A stretch of DNA of 64,000 nucleotides from Ursus arctos (Eukaryota; Chordata; Mammalia; Carnivora; Ursidae). The translations under genes and the position numbers were made by a program. Location: contig NW_026622919.1 of NCBI RefSeq assembly GCF_023065955.2, positions 3,298,501 through 3,362,500 of the forward strand, in the 5' to 3' direction. This document shows, in pieces, positions 1 to 12,293 of the stretch. The notes beneath the pieces were generated by a model. The model was not told where the DNA came from and did no database searches. It saw only the letters and a program-made list of their open reading frames with translations. Numbering within the stretch: position 1 is the first letter of the stretch; every line of letters begins with the position of its first letter.

Positions 1-1794
1 GCAGGGCTGGGGCCCCAGGGCCAGGCTTGGGCCAGCCTGAGGCTCTCCTCACCCTGCCACCGAAACCCCTTTATGCAGCTGGGAGCGTCCAGCGCTGGGC
101 TGCGGCTGCTTCTCAAGCCGAGGTGAGTGGGCCTCTTTACTATGGTGGCAGACTTTGAACTTTATGAGGCCCCGAGCTTCCGTGAGCCCCAAGCGTGGGG
201 TGATGACTAAGGCTGTGGAATATGAGCGTCAGCCACGCTGCAGGGGAGACAGGCCACTGTGGAGCAGGAGACAGCGGTCCACAGGGAGGACAGAGATCAC
301 CAAGCCCTGGGAAGTTGGCCAAGAGAAGGGGGGCAGGGCCACAAAGCTCACTCCAGCTATAATCAGGTGAGCACGGAAGATGTGAAGTACTGATCTGGTC
401 TGTACTTAACCAGCTTTTTCCAAGCGCTTACCTGCAGCTTCCTGATTACTAAATAAACAAACTTTTCATCCTAACAATCAAAACATAGTTCTTAAAGATA
501 TACTAAACAGCCCTTAGGAAATGCTCAGTCTCTGGGGGCAAAAAATATGCCCAGGTCTCTCCTTTCTGTTCCTCTGCACAGCGATGCCTCCAGTCTAGGG
601 GGACAGGTCTTGTGGCCCCCGTGTTGGCTCCCGCTTGCTGCCTTCCTGGCAGACCCTTGTGGCTCCTGGTCTCCCTGGGGATCAGGACTAGAGGTCCCCC
701 TGTCTGCCTTGAGGTCACATTGGTCCCTGCTGGGCCTCCAGCCCCCTCTGAGATCTGGCTGGGCCCCCTAAAACCTTAACCTTGTAGGATTTCCAGATAA
801 AATCTAGGACGTGCTCCCCTGCACACTGCCTGCTTGTGTGGCTCGGTCCGTGGACTTGCGCTCACTGCCTGATAGTAAAGTGGCAAACGTGGGATGCCTG
901 CCCTTGCCCAGTCCCTGCACACACAGTACATGCATTTTCTCCTTCTGGAAACGTGGAGTGCTGCTGAGAAAGCTAATGTTCCTTTTAACCCACCACCCTG
1001 CTAGCTTCCCTGCCTCCTGTCCATCAGAGATGCCTCTGTGTTTCACCAATTTCATTAGTCGGGCCTGTATCCTTGCAGATGTTGTGAAGTCCTTTCACAC
1101 ACACGTATGCATCTGGAACCTGGGGTGTGGCTTATAAAAATAGTATCATGGTGTGCAGACTGCTCCGTCCGTATCTTGCCTTCCCCCCTCCCAGCCACAT
1201 TCTTGAAATGGAGCCATGCTGATCTGTGTGGCTCCAATACGTTCATTTTTACTGTGGTTAAATACCTTGCCTCTTGAACGCATCGGCTTTGGCTACCCCT
1301 CTACCCGTCGGTGCCCATTTCCACGGCAAGCATGTGTTTGCTTGCATTTTTTAAATGTTAAAATGGATGTCTTCGTATAAACCTTCTTGGGCACCCACAG
1401 GGTTTTGTTTTTTTTTCTTTTTCAGATACAGACACAGGAGTTGCTAACAGTGATCCTGTGCGCATTTCCAGACCCCACAGTCCCGAGAGGCCCGCGCGTT
1501 GACGCTCTTCCCGGCACCGGTGAGTCTGTGCCCCCGCAAGGCGCTCCGCGCTGCTGCTGCTTACCTTCCAGGTTCGGGCTCCCCTGGTGGGTGCGCGTCG
1601 TTGGTTGGCTGTTTTAACGTGAGGCTGCACAGCTTTTCTAATGCTGGCTGGCCGTCTGGAAATGAATTCTTCCTCCTGAGACAATCCTGCTGGGGTCGTT
1701 GCCCGTTGCTGCTGGGGGAGTGTGTCCCATGTCCCGGATACTTTCATCTTGCTTCCTATACGTGTCAATGGAGCATATCTGTGCGCTGCGTGCC
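1..1794. other. Intergenic left edge
   Basis: No gene is supported. Positions 1-130 are GC-rich with a GAG/gtgagt donor-like site at about 122 on the plus strand, but there is no protein or exon match. About 1060-1390 resembles a decayed LINE 3' region (TATCATGG..., TTCATTTTTACTGTGG...). A T-rich tract lies near 1408. Confidence 0.4.
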
Positions 1795-1995
1795 TTTTTT
1801 TTTTTTTAAGTTTTATTAATTGATTTGAGAGAGAGAGAGGGAGCGCACTCACAAGCAGGGGGAACGGCAGAGGCAGAGGGAGAAGCAGACTCACCCCTGA
1901 GCAGGGAGCCTGACATGGGGCTCGGTCCCAGGACCCTGGGATCACGACGCGAGCCGAAGGAAGACGCTTCCCTGCCTGAGCCCCCCAGGTGCCCT
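1795..1995 (-). mobile_element. Can-SINE (antisense)
   Basis: It reads as a poly-T tract, then (GA)n, then the complement of the tRNA-derived head ending GCCCCCCAGGTGCCC. This is the standard carnivore SINEC structure in reverse orientation. It is a diverged copy. Confidence 0.85.
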
Positions 1996-3186
1996 ATGTG
2001 CTGTGTTTCTTTTGAACTCTTCCAAGGTGTCTCGTAGGATTGGCATTTCAGATCCAAGATGGTCAAATCACTAACATCATTTTACGTACGACCTGGCTGT
2101 TTCCTGCTACTGAGGAGGGCTGTCCCGGCTTTAAGGGCAGGAAGATGTTCTCCCCGCTTGTCAGCCGGTAACTGGCACATTTAGGGGCCGGTGCGTGTAG
2201 TTTGAACACAGAACTTCCAGATGCCTCTGGAGGTGGGTCTTAAACATGTCATCTCCCTTTTTTGGTTTTTGGCCTCTTCAGATTTCTCTTTCTTCCTGGG
2301 CCCATTTTGCTAATAAATGTTTTCCTAGAAAAGTGTCCATTTCATTGAGGTTTTCGAATGTGGGTATTAAGTCCTTCCTGATCATAGTTCTATCTCTTGG
2401 CGATGCCCCCTCTTCAATTCCAACGTGTTTGTGTCGTCGTCTTTTTCTTCCTTGCCGCGTTCTGCTGCCGATTGTCTCTGTGATTCGTCTTCTCAAAACA
2501 GCAGCCCTTGGGGTTGTTCTATTTTGGGGTTTGTTTTCTGTTTCCCTAACCTCCGCTTTTATTTTCTTTCCTCTTATTTTCTTTGGATTTATTCTCTTGT
2601 TCTTTTTCTGGTTTCAAAAGTGGACAGTTTGGTTCGCTCCTCTGTAAATCTTTCTTGTTTTTGTACACGTGCAGCAGGGGAACCCGTGTCTCCCCGAGAA
2701 GGACTCACACCGTGTCTCCCAGGTTTCCACAGGCAGCACTGACATTTCCACCAAGTCCTAAATACTTCACAAATTCTGTTAGCTCCTCTCTGCGCCATCC
2801 AGAACGGCCCTTGACTTCGCTGCAGGAGAATTCGTCAGTCTTGTCTGTTAGGATTGGTCCTTTCGTGTCTTTTTCAAAATGTATTTCCCTACCCCAAAGA
2901 CATGAACATATGGAATGCTCCATCCGGTTTTCTAGAAGTGCTGCTGTCTTGCCTTTCCCCTTCAGATCCTCAGCTCAGCTGGAGTCATTTTTGTTTACGA
3001 CGTGAGGGAGGACGGCCCATTTTATTTTTCATCATACGGATCCCCAGTCATTCTGTGGTTTTTGGAAAGTCTCCCCTTCATCCCGTGCTCCGCAGGGCTC
3101 CTTTCTGGAAAATCAGTGTCCATACGTGCTTGAGTCTGTTTGGGGCTCTCTGATGTTGTGATTTGATAATAAGAAATGTATACTTG

Positions 3187-3519
3187 GGGGGTGCCTGGGT
3201 GGTTCCATCGGTGAAGCGCAGTATGCCTTTGGCTCAGGTCATGATCGCAGGGTCCTGGGATCGAGCCCCGGGGTTGAGCTCCCTGCTTATGGGGAGTCTG
3301 CTTTTCCCTCTCTCTCTGCCCCTCCCCCTCTCCCTTCCCTCCCTCCTTCTCTCTCTCTCTCCCCCTCTTCTCTCAAATAAATAAATAAAATCTTGAAAGA
3401 AAGAAAGAGAGAGAGAGAAAGAAAGAAAGAAAGAAAGAAAAGAAAGAAAGAAAAAAAAGAAAAGAGAAAAGAAAAGAAAAGAAAAGAAAAGAAAGAAAAG
3501 AAAAAAGAAAAGAAAAGAA
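3187..3519 (+). mobile_element. Can-SINE with expanded GAAA tail
   Basis: The head is GGGTGCCTGGGTGG, followed by the tRNA-derived body, a (CT)n tract and an AATAAATAAAATCTTG tail. The tail runs into a long (GAAA)n/(GAAAA)n tract. The whole is bracketed by a target-site duplication, AAGAAATGTATA(C/T)T, at 3171-3184 and 3520-3533. Confidence 0.9.
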
Positions 3520-3523
3520 AAGA
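3397..3523 (+). repeat. (GAAA)n / (GAAAA)n microsatellite
   Basis: About 125 bases of pure A/G tetramer and pentamer repeats grown from the A-rich tail of the adjacent SINE. Confidence 0.95.
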
Positions 3524-4646
3524 AATGTATATTCGGTCATTGTTTCTGTCACAGAGCTCCTAAACCCTTGGAATTTCCTAAGTGATAAAAGAGCCATAAA
3601 GGTGTCTCTTGTTAATTGTTAGCCCCTTTCTACCACACCAGAGTTTATGTCAGGGAATCTGACTTCCCAGACTTCTGGAAAGCCCCTAAACATGGGGGCT
3701 GGTTTGACCTGGAACCAACCTCGATGAGAGGGTTGGAACTTTTGGGACCACCCCCACCACCTCCTGGGAGGGGAAAGGGACTGACCCTGAGTTCACTGCC
3801 ACCGGCCAATGATTCAGTCAACCGTGCCCGTGCAGTGAAGCCTCTGTGCAGATCCCTGAGCGGCAGGGTTGGGAGAGCTTCTGGGCTGGTGAGCCCATGG
3901 AGGTGCTGGGAGGGTGGTACACCCCCCCACCCCTGCCCAGAGGGCTCGTGGAACGTCCACACCCCTTCCCACATCTCTTCCATCCGGCTGTTCCTGGCTA
4001 TAAACTCGTACAAGTCTCATGCACATCCAGTCCTGCCTTGATGTTTGCTTCTCGGAGGACAAGACCCGCACACCGTCCACAGGTTTGGATTTTATGCTGA
4101 ATGATGTTCCGTAGTTCTCCGCACAGACATCCTACACACCTGCTGTTAGATTTACTCCAATAGGTAAAGACGTGCGTAAGTGGCATCTCTGATGGGTTAG
4201 ATATGGCTGCAAATTCTCTTCCCCTCCTCCCAACAAAGGATGGAGTCTATTACCCACTTCTCTGGGCTGACTGGGGGAATATGGCCAAAGGCGCTGTGGT
4301 GGGACTTGTGAGTCTAGGTCTCAGAAAGCCGTGCAGCTTCTGCCCCTGTCCCCTTGGTCCCCTGTGCTGAGAGCGCCATGCTGTAAAGAAGGAGTGCAGG
4401 GGATGGGATGGAGGACACTTGGAGAGCGAGCCCCACAGGCCCCGGCCATGCTCGTGAGCCCGACGTCGGCCACCTGCCCCAGCCCCACTGCAGACCCAGC
4501 GAGGGAGCCCAGCGAGGCCAGCAGAAAGAAGCACCCAGCCACCCTCCAGACTCAGGAGAAACAATGAGGTGTGGGTCTGTTTGAGATACTGAGCATTTTA
4601 AGTGGTTTGTTACGTGACAAATGATAACGAATTCAGGGTTTGTTTT

Positions 4647-4786
4647 CAGATCTCATTTTCTGTCTGTTGCTGGTGCGGCGGTTTTGTACGTTGACCGTAC
4701 ATCCGTCAATCACTATCAGATCTCATCTTCTGCCTGTTGCTGGTGCGGCGGTTTTGTACGTTGACTGTACATTGGTCATTCACCAA
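4647..4786 (+). repeat. 70-bp tandem duplication
   Basis: Two adjacent 70-bp copies start at 4647 and 4717 (CAGATCTCAT...TTGTACGTTGAC), with only a few substitutions between them. They lie within L1-like antisense sequence. Confidence 0.9.
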
Positions 4787-5943
4787 TTATCCGCACGTTC
4801 TTTTGGGTGTTCTGTGTAACGCATCAGCTGCGGATAACGGCAGTTTTATTTCCTCCTTTTCTAAATCCTCACATCTTGCCTTAACTTTCCCTTCCCTACC
4901 GCACAGGCAGAGACCTGCGAAGCAACGCCGGAGGAGTGTCCTCGCAGCGTCCTTGCCTTGCCCCCAGTCCGCGAGAGACAGCTAGCCGCACTTCGCCTGT
5001 AGTTCTGGTGTTTGCTGGTGGTGTTTCCGCAGATGTGCTTTATTAGGCAAGGGACCCTCGCCCATAGCAGGTGTACCGAGACTCTTCCATCCTGAATGGT
5101 AACTGAGTCTCATCAAACATGTTCGCTGTGAGTCACTGTTAATGTGATAAAACCCATGGACTTTACGATATTATCCAAGCCTGTCTTCCCACAATAAACC
5201 CAGTCTGCTTGAGACGCGTCGTCTTCCCTCCTCCTGCTGGCTTCATGGCTGTTGAGCTTTCTCCCTCCTCTGTCTGAGCAAGAGAGGGACCGGCCGCACT
5301 CCCCTCTCCCCGCAGCGCTCTCCCTAACATTATGATCGTCTCCTAGAACAGGTGGGGAATAGGCCCTTTTCTCTTTTCGGGGAGAGTCTGGGCAAGATGA
5401 AGGTTGCTTGTCCACAAACATTTGGTAAGAGGTGACTCATAAAACAATCTGAGCCCACAAGTTGATTCTGTTAAAAGCTTTTTAATTACAGATTCTATCC
5501 GATTCCTTTACGACTCTTCAGATCTTCCCTTTCCTCCCGCATCACTGTCAGGAGTTGTGTTTTTTGGAAACAGGAAAGTGCTCGTTTCATCTCGTTTTCC
5601 AGATGTGTCGCCGTCACATTGTCCCCAATATTCAGGCACTGTTTTCCGTGTCTGTAGCATCTGGAGTGATGTTCCCTTTGTTTCTCTTCCTATTTCCTTG
5701 TTTTTTCCTTTCATCTTTGTTGTCTCCTTCCTCTTCCTTTCCTTGGGTTCATTTGATGCTCTTTCCCTAAGTTCTTGAAGGTTGAAGGCTCGTTTCATTG
5801 ATTCTCAGCCGTTCTTCGTCTCCGATACTTGGGTGAAGGCAGCGTGTTGAGTGTGGCTTGAGTATAGCCCACAGGTTATGATACATCGTGGGGTATTTTT
5901 TTTTTCATTTTAATTAATTTCAAAATATTTTCTAATTTTCTTG

Positions 5944-6124
5944 TTTTTTTTTAAGATTTTATTTATTTATTTGACACAGAGAGAGACGGCGAGAGAGGGG
6001 ACACAAGTAGGGGCAGAGGGAGAGGGAGAAGCAGGCTTCCCGATGCGGGGCTCGATCCCAGGCCCCTGGGATCATGACCTGAGCCGAAGGCAGACGCTTA
6101 ATGACTGAGCCACCCAGGCGCCCC
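5944..6124 (-). mobile_element. Can-SINE (antisense)
   Basis: It has the poly-T, AAGATTTTATTTATTTATTTGACA start and the complementary tRNA-like head ending CCACCCAGGCGCCCC. It lies within the antisense L1. Confidence 0.9.
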
Positions 6125-6461
6125 GTCGTGATTTGTTTTTTAATCCATGGGTTATTTCGAAGTATATTTCCTAACTCCCAAACATATGGGGATCACTGAA
6201 TTGTATTTAGCATCCCTGAATTATATACTTGAGTGTACAACTGAATATACTCAGAGAAAATACCCCGTATGATTCAGTCCTTCAAAAGTAAAACTTGCCT
6301 TCTGGCTAACACCGGGTCAATTTTCTAAAAATTAGGCCACGCTTGCCTGAAAAGATAGTGTATTTTGCGGTCGATGTTCTGTAAATGACCATTAAGTTAG
6401 ATCTTCTTACCATATTTCTCAAATCCTCTATTTATTGATTTTTTTAAGAATATGATTATTC

Positions 6462-6688
6462 GAAGGGGCACCTGGGTGGCTCAGTCATCTGAGCGTCCGA
6501 CTCCTGGTTTGGGCTCAGGTCATGATCCCAGGGTTATGGAATCGAGCCCCAGTCTGGCTCTATGCTCAGCACAGAGTCTGCTTGAGACCCTCTCTTTTCT
6601 CCTTCTCCCTCTGCCCCTCCCTCTGCTTGCACAGGCACTCGCACTCTCTCTCTTTCTAAAATAAATAACTAAATCTTAAAAAAAAAAA
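6462..6688 (+). mobile_element. Can-SINE with 16-bp target-site duplication
   Basis: The head GGGGCACCTGGGTGGCTCAG, tRNA-like body, CT tract and A tail are flanked by perfect AAGAATATGATTATTC repeats at 6446-6461 and 6689-6704. Confidence 0.95.
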
Positions 6689-6941
6689 AAGAATATGATT
6701 ATTCTATCGGTTACTGAGAGGGGTGTGGTAAAATTTCCCACTAGGATTGTGCGTTTGTTTTTTCCCGTTCATTTGCCTCTATGTATTTTGAGTCTGTGTT
6801 ATTAGGTGCATGTAGACTTTAAATTTACCTTCTCTTTTCCTGGTGAATTGACTGAGCAATCATCATGAAATGACCACCTTGGTTCCTAGTAACGCTTTAT
6901 GCATTAATGTCTACTTTGTCTGATGTGATAGTTTTGTGGGT

Positions 6942-7144
6942 TTTTTTTTTTTTTAGAGAGCTAGAGAGAAGGCAGGCACACATGCATGAGTGAGGTAGGG
7001 AGGGGCAGAGGGAGAGAGAGAATCTTAAGCAGGCTTCACGCTCAGCGTGGAGCCAGACCAGGGCTCAATCTCAGACTCTGAGATCATGACTTGAGCCGAA
7101 ATCAGGAGTCAAACGCTGAACGGACTGAGCCACCCAGGCTCCCA
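6942..7144 (-). mobile_element. Can-SINE (antisense, diverged)
   Basis: Poly-T, then GA-rich and GCAGGCTTCACGCTCAGCG blocks, ending GAGCCACCCAGGCTCCC. It is more diverged than its neighbours. Confidence 0.85.
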
Positions 7145-7343
7145 TACCAGCTTGCTGCTAATTCACACTGGCAAGGTATCTCCTTCCACTGTTTTCCTCT
7201 CAGTCTTTCTAGAGTCCTATATTTTAGCTTTTCCCCTATAAATGTAGTTGGATTTTTTTAAATCCAGTATAATAATCTTTGCCTTTTAATTAGAGCAATT
7301 AGTCCATTGACATCTAATGTAATCACATATGTATTTGGTTTTA

Positions 7344-7540
7344 TTTAATTTTTTTAAAGATTGTATTTATTTATTTGACAGAGAGACAGCCAGCGAGAGA
7401 GGGAACACAAGCAGGGGGAGTGGGAGAGGAAGACGCAGGCTCCCAGCGGAGGAGCCTGACATGGGGCTCGATCCCAGAACACCGGGATCACGCCCTGAGG
7501 CAAAGGCAGACTCTTAACAACTGAGCCACCCAGGTGCCCC
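7344..7540 (-). mobile_element. Can-SINE (antisense) with 14-bp target-site duplication
   Basis: Complete element in reverse orientation between perfect TGTATTTGGTTTTA repeats at 7330-7343 and 7541-7554. Confidence 0.95.
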
Positions 7541-8017
7541 TGTATTTGGTTTTAAACCTACCATTTTACTAAGTGTTTTATATTTTTCCTCCCTAGTCTA
7601 CATTCTTGTTTTTCTCCTTTCTTGCCATTTTTAAATTGATGGAGTGCTTTTTAAAATTTCGTCCCCTCCCCCATCAGCTTGGATGTTATACCCCCTTTTA
7701 CTATTATTTATTGGTTACTCCAGAAACTACTGCTTGCACCCTCCACTTATCAAAGTCAAATGTTATTTGTTACTTTTACTTATTGCCAAGACAGGGTATG
7801 CATGACGGGATGCCTGAACCCCGTGTACCCCTAGACCCATTATTTGTGCATGATAAAGCAAACTAAGCTAGTTCAACAATCATCTTCTTATCACACTCAG
7901 ATTCTGTGGGTTTTCGGAACTTGGAAAGGGCACAGAGGGGCCCTCTTGCCTCTACGGTCATACAGGAAACTCTGTTTAACTTGCTGACTTCCAGACTGTT
8001 TCCCAAGATGTATTTTT

Positions 8018-8205
8018 TTTTTAAGATTTTGTTTATTTTATTTCAGAGAGAGAGAGACTGAGAGAACAAGTGGGAGGAGGGACAGAGGGAGAAGCAGACT
8101 CCCCGTGGAGCAGGGAGCCCGATGCGGGACTCGATCCCACGACCCTGGGATCATGACCTGAGCGGAAGGCAGACGCTGCACTGACTGAGCCACCCAGATG
8201 CCCCC
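8018..8205 (-). mobile_element. Can-SINE (antisense) with target-site duplication
   Basis: The flanks are AAGA(T/C)GTATTTTT, with the second copy at 8206-8218. The standard reverse-orientation body ends GCCACCCAGATGCCCC. Confidence 0.93.
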
Positions 8206-8382
8206 AAGACGTATTTTTGACTATATCCCGGCGCTGTTTGTTTAGAATTACCACCCAGTGTACCATTTTGTCGTTCACGTCGGCGTTCCTGACCTTCCCT
8301 CTGGGGTCACGCTCACTTTGTGCAGGGCTGCCGTCGGCAATGGCTCCCAAGTTTTGTTTGCTTGAAACTGTCTTTATTTTTT

Positions 8383-8575
8383 TTTTTTAAGATTTTATTT
8401 ATTTATTTGACAGAGAGAGAGAGAGCCAGCGAGAGAGGGAACACAGCAGGGGGAGTGGGAGAGGAAGAAGCAGGCTCATAGCAGAGGAGCCCGATGTGGG
8501 GCTCGATCCCAGTACGCCGGGATCACGCCCTGAGCCGAAGGCAGACGCTTTAACGACTGCGCCACCCAGGCGCCC
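8383..8575 (-). mobile_element. Can-SINE (antisense) with 15-bp target-site duplication
   Basis: Perfect CTGTCTTTATTTTTT repeats at 8368-8382 and 8576-8590 enclose a little-diverged copy ending GCCACCCAGGCGCCC. The near-consensus body suggests recent insertion. Confidence 0.95.
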
Positions 8576-9939
8576 CTGTCTTTATTTTTTATACTGTCGT
8601 TGGGAATGGGACTTTATTTAGGTCACAACTATGACTTTTCAGTCCTTCACACATGCCATCCCACTCTCACTCGGCTTCCACCCCTTCTGTCCGAGGTCAG
8701 CTGTCAGGCTCATTACTGCTCCTGGGGAAGAAAACATTTCCCCCTTCCTGTGGTCCAGCTTTCCTCCTTGTCTTGGTGTGTAACGGTTTCCCCACCGCGT
8801 CCCTGCGGGCTGCGCCCATGCTTTCATTCTGCGGCTGGTGATTCGCGGAGTTTCTTGAGCCTGTGCCTCCGTGACTTCCATCCGTCAGGTGAAATTCTCA
8901 GCCGCTTTCTTCTCAGATACCGTTTCTGTGGCATTCTTCTGTTTTCCCTTCCGGGACGCCGGCCACCCACACGTTGGGCTTTCTCCCTGTGTGGATATGG
9001 TCTCCGCTCTGTATTTCCCCTCCCTTCATCTCTCCATGCTCCTTTCTGAATATCTTCTGATTTATCTTCTAGGCCACTGATTTTTCCCTTCAGCTCTGTA
9101 CAACGTGCTGGCACGCTCCTCCGTGTCTCTCGTTCCGTTTCTCACTCCTGGGCGTTCCCTTTGATTTATTATTATTCATGAGTGTAAGTTTCAAGTTCTC
9201 CGCCACAATCGTGTCTTACTTTTATCTCCTCAAATGTAGCAAGCATCGCGGTGCTAACGCTTGATTGTGATAATGCTGCTGTGGGTCCCCCCCCCCCCCA
9301 CGGCAAGGATGCAATACACACTTGTTGGATATTTTTAGTGAGGAGGCTCTGGGACCGAATGGCTGGCTCACTTGGTGGCTATCTCAATTGAACGGTTGGA
9401 ATGTTTTCTTATCTTTAAGCAGGGAGATTTCCGAGTTGTCTAGAGTATACAAACTTCTACCCTTATTTGTGAAAATCTCTAACGTGGAAATTTCTTGTCC
9501 TCGCCTGACCATCTGCATAAAGAGAAGTGGGCTCTGCTCCATTCTGCCCTGGGAGGAGCTGGTTACCAGGGCCGGCTGATGCAGGGCATCTGAGGTCACT
9601 TCGCCTTTCCAAGCCCTCCTGCAGCTGTGTGGGGACATCAGAGAGAAAGGCATGGTCCTCAATTAGCTGTTCCTTCTGGAATGCTTCCCTTGGCACCTGA
9701 GTCAGCCTCCTGCGTTTGTGTGATCTCATCCAACAGTTGGTTTCCAAAATGCTTGTTAAATAATGCTCTTGGAAGAACTGAGCCTGGCGATCCCACCCCA
9801 CCTCACTGAACCCTGGACCCTGACCCCCCCCCCCCGAGCCACGCCCAGAATAATGAGACTGGCTCTGAAGATCTCCTGTCTGGAGCTCCGGGACTCCCCA
9901 GGCCTCAACAGAGAAGGGCAAGGCATTCTAGTATGTGTG

Positions 9940-11150
9940 TGAGCATGTGTGTTTGTAATACTGAGATACAATTTACACAACATACCATTTGCCCATTTCA
10001 AGTGTGCAGTCCATGGTTTTAGTATATTCTCACAGTCACGTGACCACCCCACCACCCATTTTAGAACATTTTCGTCACTCCAAAAAGAAAACCCTGTCCC
10101 TGTTAGCACTCACTCCCCTCCCCCAAACCTCACCCCTGGAAACCTCTAATCTACTTTCTGTCTTTATGGATTTTCCAGTTCAGGACATTTCACATAAATG
10201 GAATCATGCACTATGTGGTCTTTTGTGACTGGCTGCTTTCCCTTGGCTTCGTGGGTCTGAGGCCCATCGGTGCTGGAGCAGGCGTCCATACTTTCTTTAC
10301 AGCTGAGTACCGTTCTCTCGTACGGACAGACCACGTTTTTTCATTTATTCATCACCCGATGGACATTTGGATTGTTTCCTCTTTTTTACTATGAATAATG
10401 CTGCCGAGGACATTTATCTACAATGGTTTCATTTCTTTTGGGGATACACCTAGCAGTGGAATCGCCGGGTCACCTGTAGCTCTGTTTAATATTCTGAGGA
10501 AGCATGAGACTGTTTTCCAAAGTGGCTGCACCATTTTAGATTCCTGCCAGCCAAGTCTGAGGGTGACAACCTCTCTCCATCCTTGCCAACATTTGTCGTT
10601 TTGAAAACAGCCATCCTGTTCGTTGTGAAGTTGTATCTCACTGTGGTTTTGACTTGCATTTCCCTGGTGGCTGATGAAACAGCCTCTTTGCATGTGCTTA
10701 TCGGTCATTTGTCAATCTTCTTTGAGAAATGTTTATGGAGACCCTTTGCCTATTTGTAATTTGGGATTTTTAACTATTGAGTTGCAAGAGTTCTTAATAT
10801 ACTCTAGATATAAGTCCCTTGTCAGATCTATGATTTACAAATATTTTCTCCCATTCCATGCTGTCCCTTCACTTTCTCAGTCATGTCCTTTGAAGCCCAG
10901 AATTTTATATTTTGGCGGTGTCTGATTTATCTGTTTTCCCTTGCGTTACTTGGGGTTTGGTGTCGCATCTAGGAAACTACCGCCTGATACAGGACGTGAA
11001 GATTTATAGCCATACTTTATCTAGGAATTTTGTACTTTTAGCCCTTCTAATGGGAACTTTGATCCACTCTGAGATAATTTTTGTATACGGTGTAAGGTAG
11101 GGATCCAGCTCCACGCTTTTGCATCTGGAGGTATCTTGTTTTATTTATTG
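9940..11150 (-). mobile_element. L1 fragment, 3' part of ORF2 and 3' UTR, antisense
   Basis: It matches the complement of the well-known ancient L1 3' portion block by block: GAGATACAATTTACACAACATACC, CTACTTTCTGTCTTTATGGATTT, GTTTTCCAAAGTGGCTGCACC, ATAAGTCCCTTGTCAGAT and TTTTTGTATACGGTGTAAGGTAGG. The element's 3' end is at the left. Frames are broken. Confidence 0.85.
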
Positions 11151-12293
11151 TTTTCTGTTACCTTTTTGTTGTTGTTGTTGTTTTTCATGATCTGGGAGAA
11201 GGTCTCATTTTATTCTCATTACTATGGCCCCAAAAACCCAGTTTGCCATCATACTGTTGTGTTCTCGCCCATGTGGGCACACACACACCAAAACCCGTAG
11301 GATGGGGAGTGCACGCCTCACCATTCCCACCCCTGGCCACGGAGCCTCCTGAAAGTTGTAGCGTCAACAGTTCTCTCCTTCGGCTGAGTCATCGGCTGTT
11401 TCTAAGCCCTTTTGCTAAAACACTAGTATTTGTTTTGCAACTGAGTTTATCAGGTCTTTTCCAGAAATGGTTAGTCAAATCCTTACTAGCGAGGTCAGGG
11501 CACAGGGAAAGGGGCCTACGCAGAGTAAACAGTTTGGTGGGGGGGGGGGTCAAATGGAGCAGACAACTAGGTGCCACGTGTGCAGTTCTTCCGAGAAGCC
11601 TACGTCCATGTCAGACTGCAGTTAACATCCCTGAAAACTCCTCTGGAAGGCAAGTACCCCACCTCAGTTGCCGTGATGCCCCCAGCACCTAGCACCACAA
11701 AGCAGGAGCAGGGTAAATATTTGGAGAGTGAGAAATGCAATCGGGGAGGGAGTGGGAAGACAGTGGCAGGAAGGACTGGGCATGGGGAGAGCTCAAAGCG
11801 CGAGAGAGGACATTGTGTGGGCTCTGGAGCGGGTGCCGCCTCGTCCCCCATGGTGACGTGGCGGGCGATAGAACAGGTGTTACGATGTCTCTGTGACTGT
11901 ACCCCGAGGCAGTAGGCCCTCGCCTGAAGCTGACCCTTTCCTTCCATGCGTCTTTGGGAGATACCCTCAGCCCCTCCTCCCCGCTGCGCAGAAGGCACTT
12001 CCTTCCATGGACGGCCGCGGCTCTGTCTGTGGTGCTTGCTCTTTGTCTTACGGAGGGCAGAATTGCAGTGTCTGCCTGTTCCTGCCTGGCCCCAGCCCAA
12101 GGCTGAGCACCGGCTGATCCTAGAACCAGGGAAAAGGAGGACACCAGTTGTTGCCAGCCTCCCGGCCATCGGGCAAGGGCCCTGGCCGCTAACCCAGTTG
12201 GCAGGCCGTGGAGAGAAGAGAAAGAAACATCTGCTCGTCACTGCTTGAGCATACAGGAAGCTGTTGGTGGGTGTATTCAAGCCTGTAGGTCAT
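11151..12293. other. Intergenic stretch without recognised content
   Basis: No gene or confident repeat was seen apart from a short (GTT)n tract near 11166-11183 and a G10 run near 11540. Opposed open frames of similar length on both strands (11600-12280) argue against coding. Confidence 0.5.

Larger units (their letters stand above)
2230..9320 (-). mobile_element. Decayed L1 (LINE-1) in antisense, broken by SINEs
   Basis: Scattered blocks read as the complement of mammalian L1. There are ORF2 pieces near 2280-2650 and 5110-5230, and the ORF2 5' part near 6130-7330 (for example ATCCATGGGTTATTT, GCAATTAGTCCATTGACATCTAATGTAATCA). An ORF1/5'UTR-like part lies near 8800-9110. Order along the window agrees with one minus-strand element whose 5' end is to the right, though more than one copy may be involved. 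No frame is intact. An unrelated stretch at about 4200-4580 may interrupt it. Confidence 0.6.

Noticed and set aside
1..130. Possible exon with donor (GAG/gtgagt) at the left edge, perhaps from ENGASE
   Set aside because: The donor is on the plus strand whereas ENGASE should be on the minus strand by synteny, and no protein match is visible.
3373..3597. 74-codon minus-strand frame rich in Phe/Leu/Ser resembling membrane segments
   Set aside because: It is the translation of the (GAAA)n tract in reverse.
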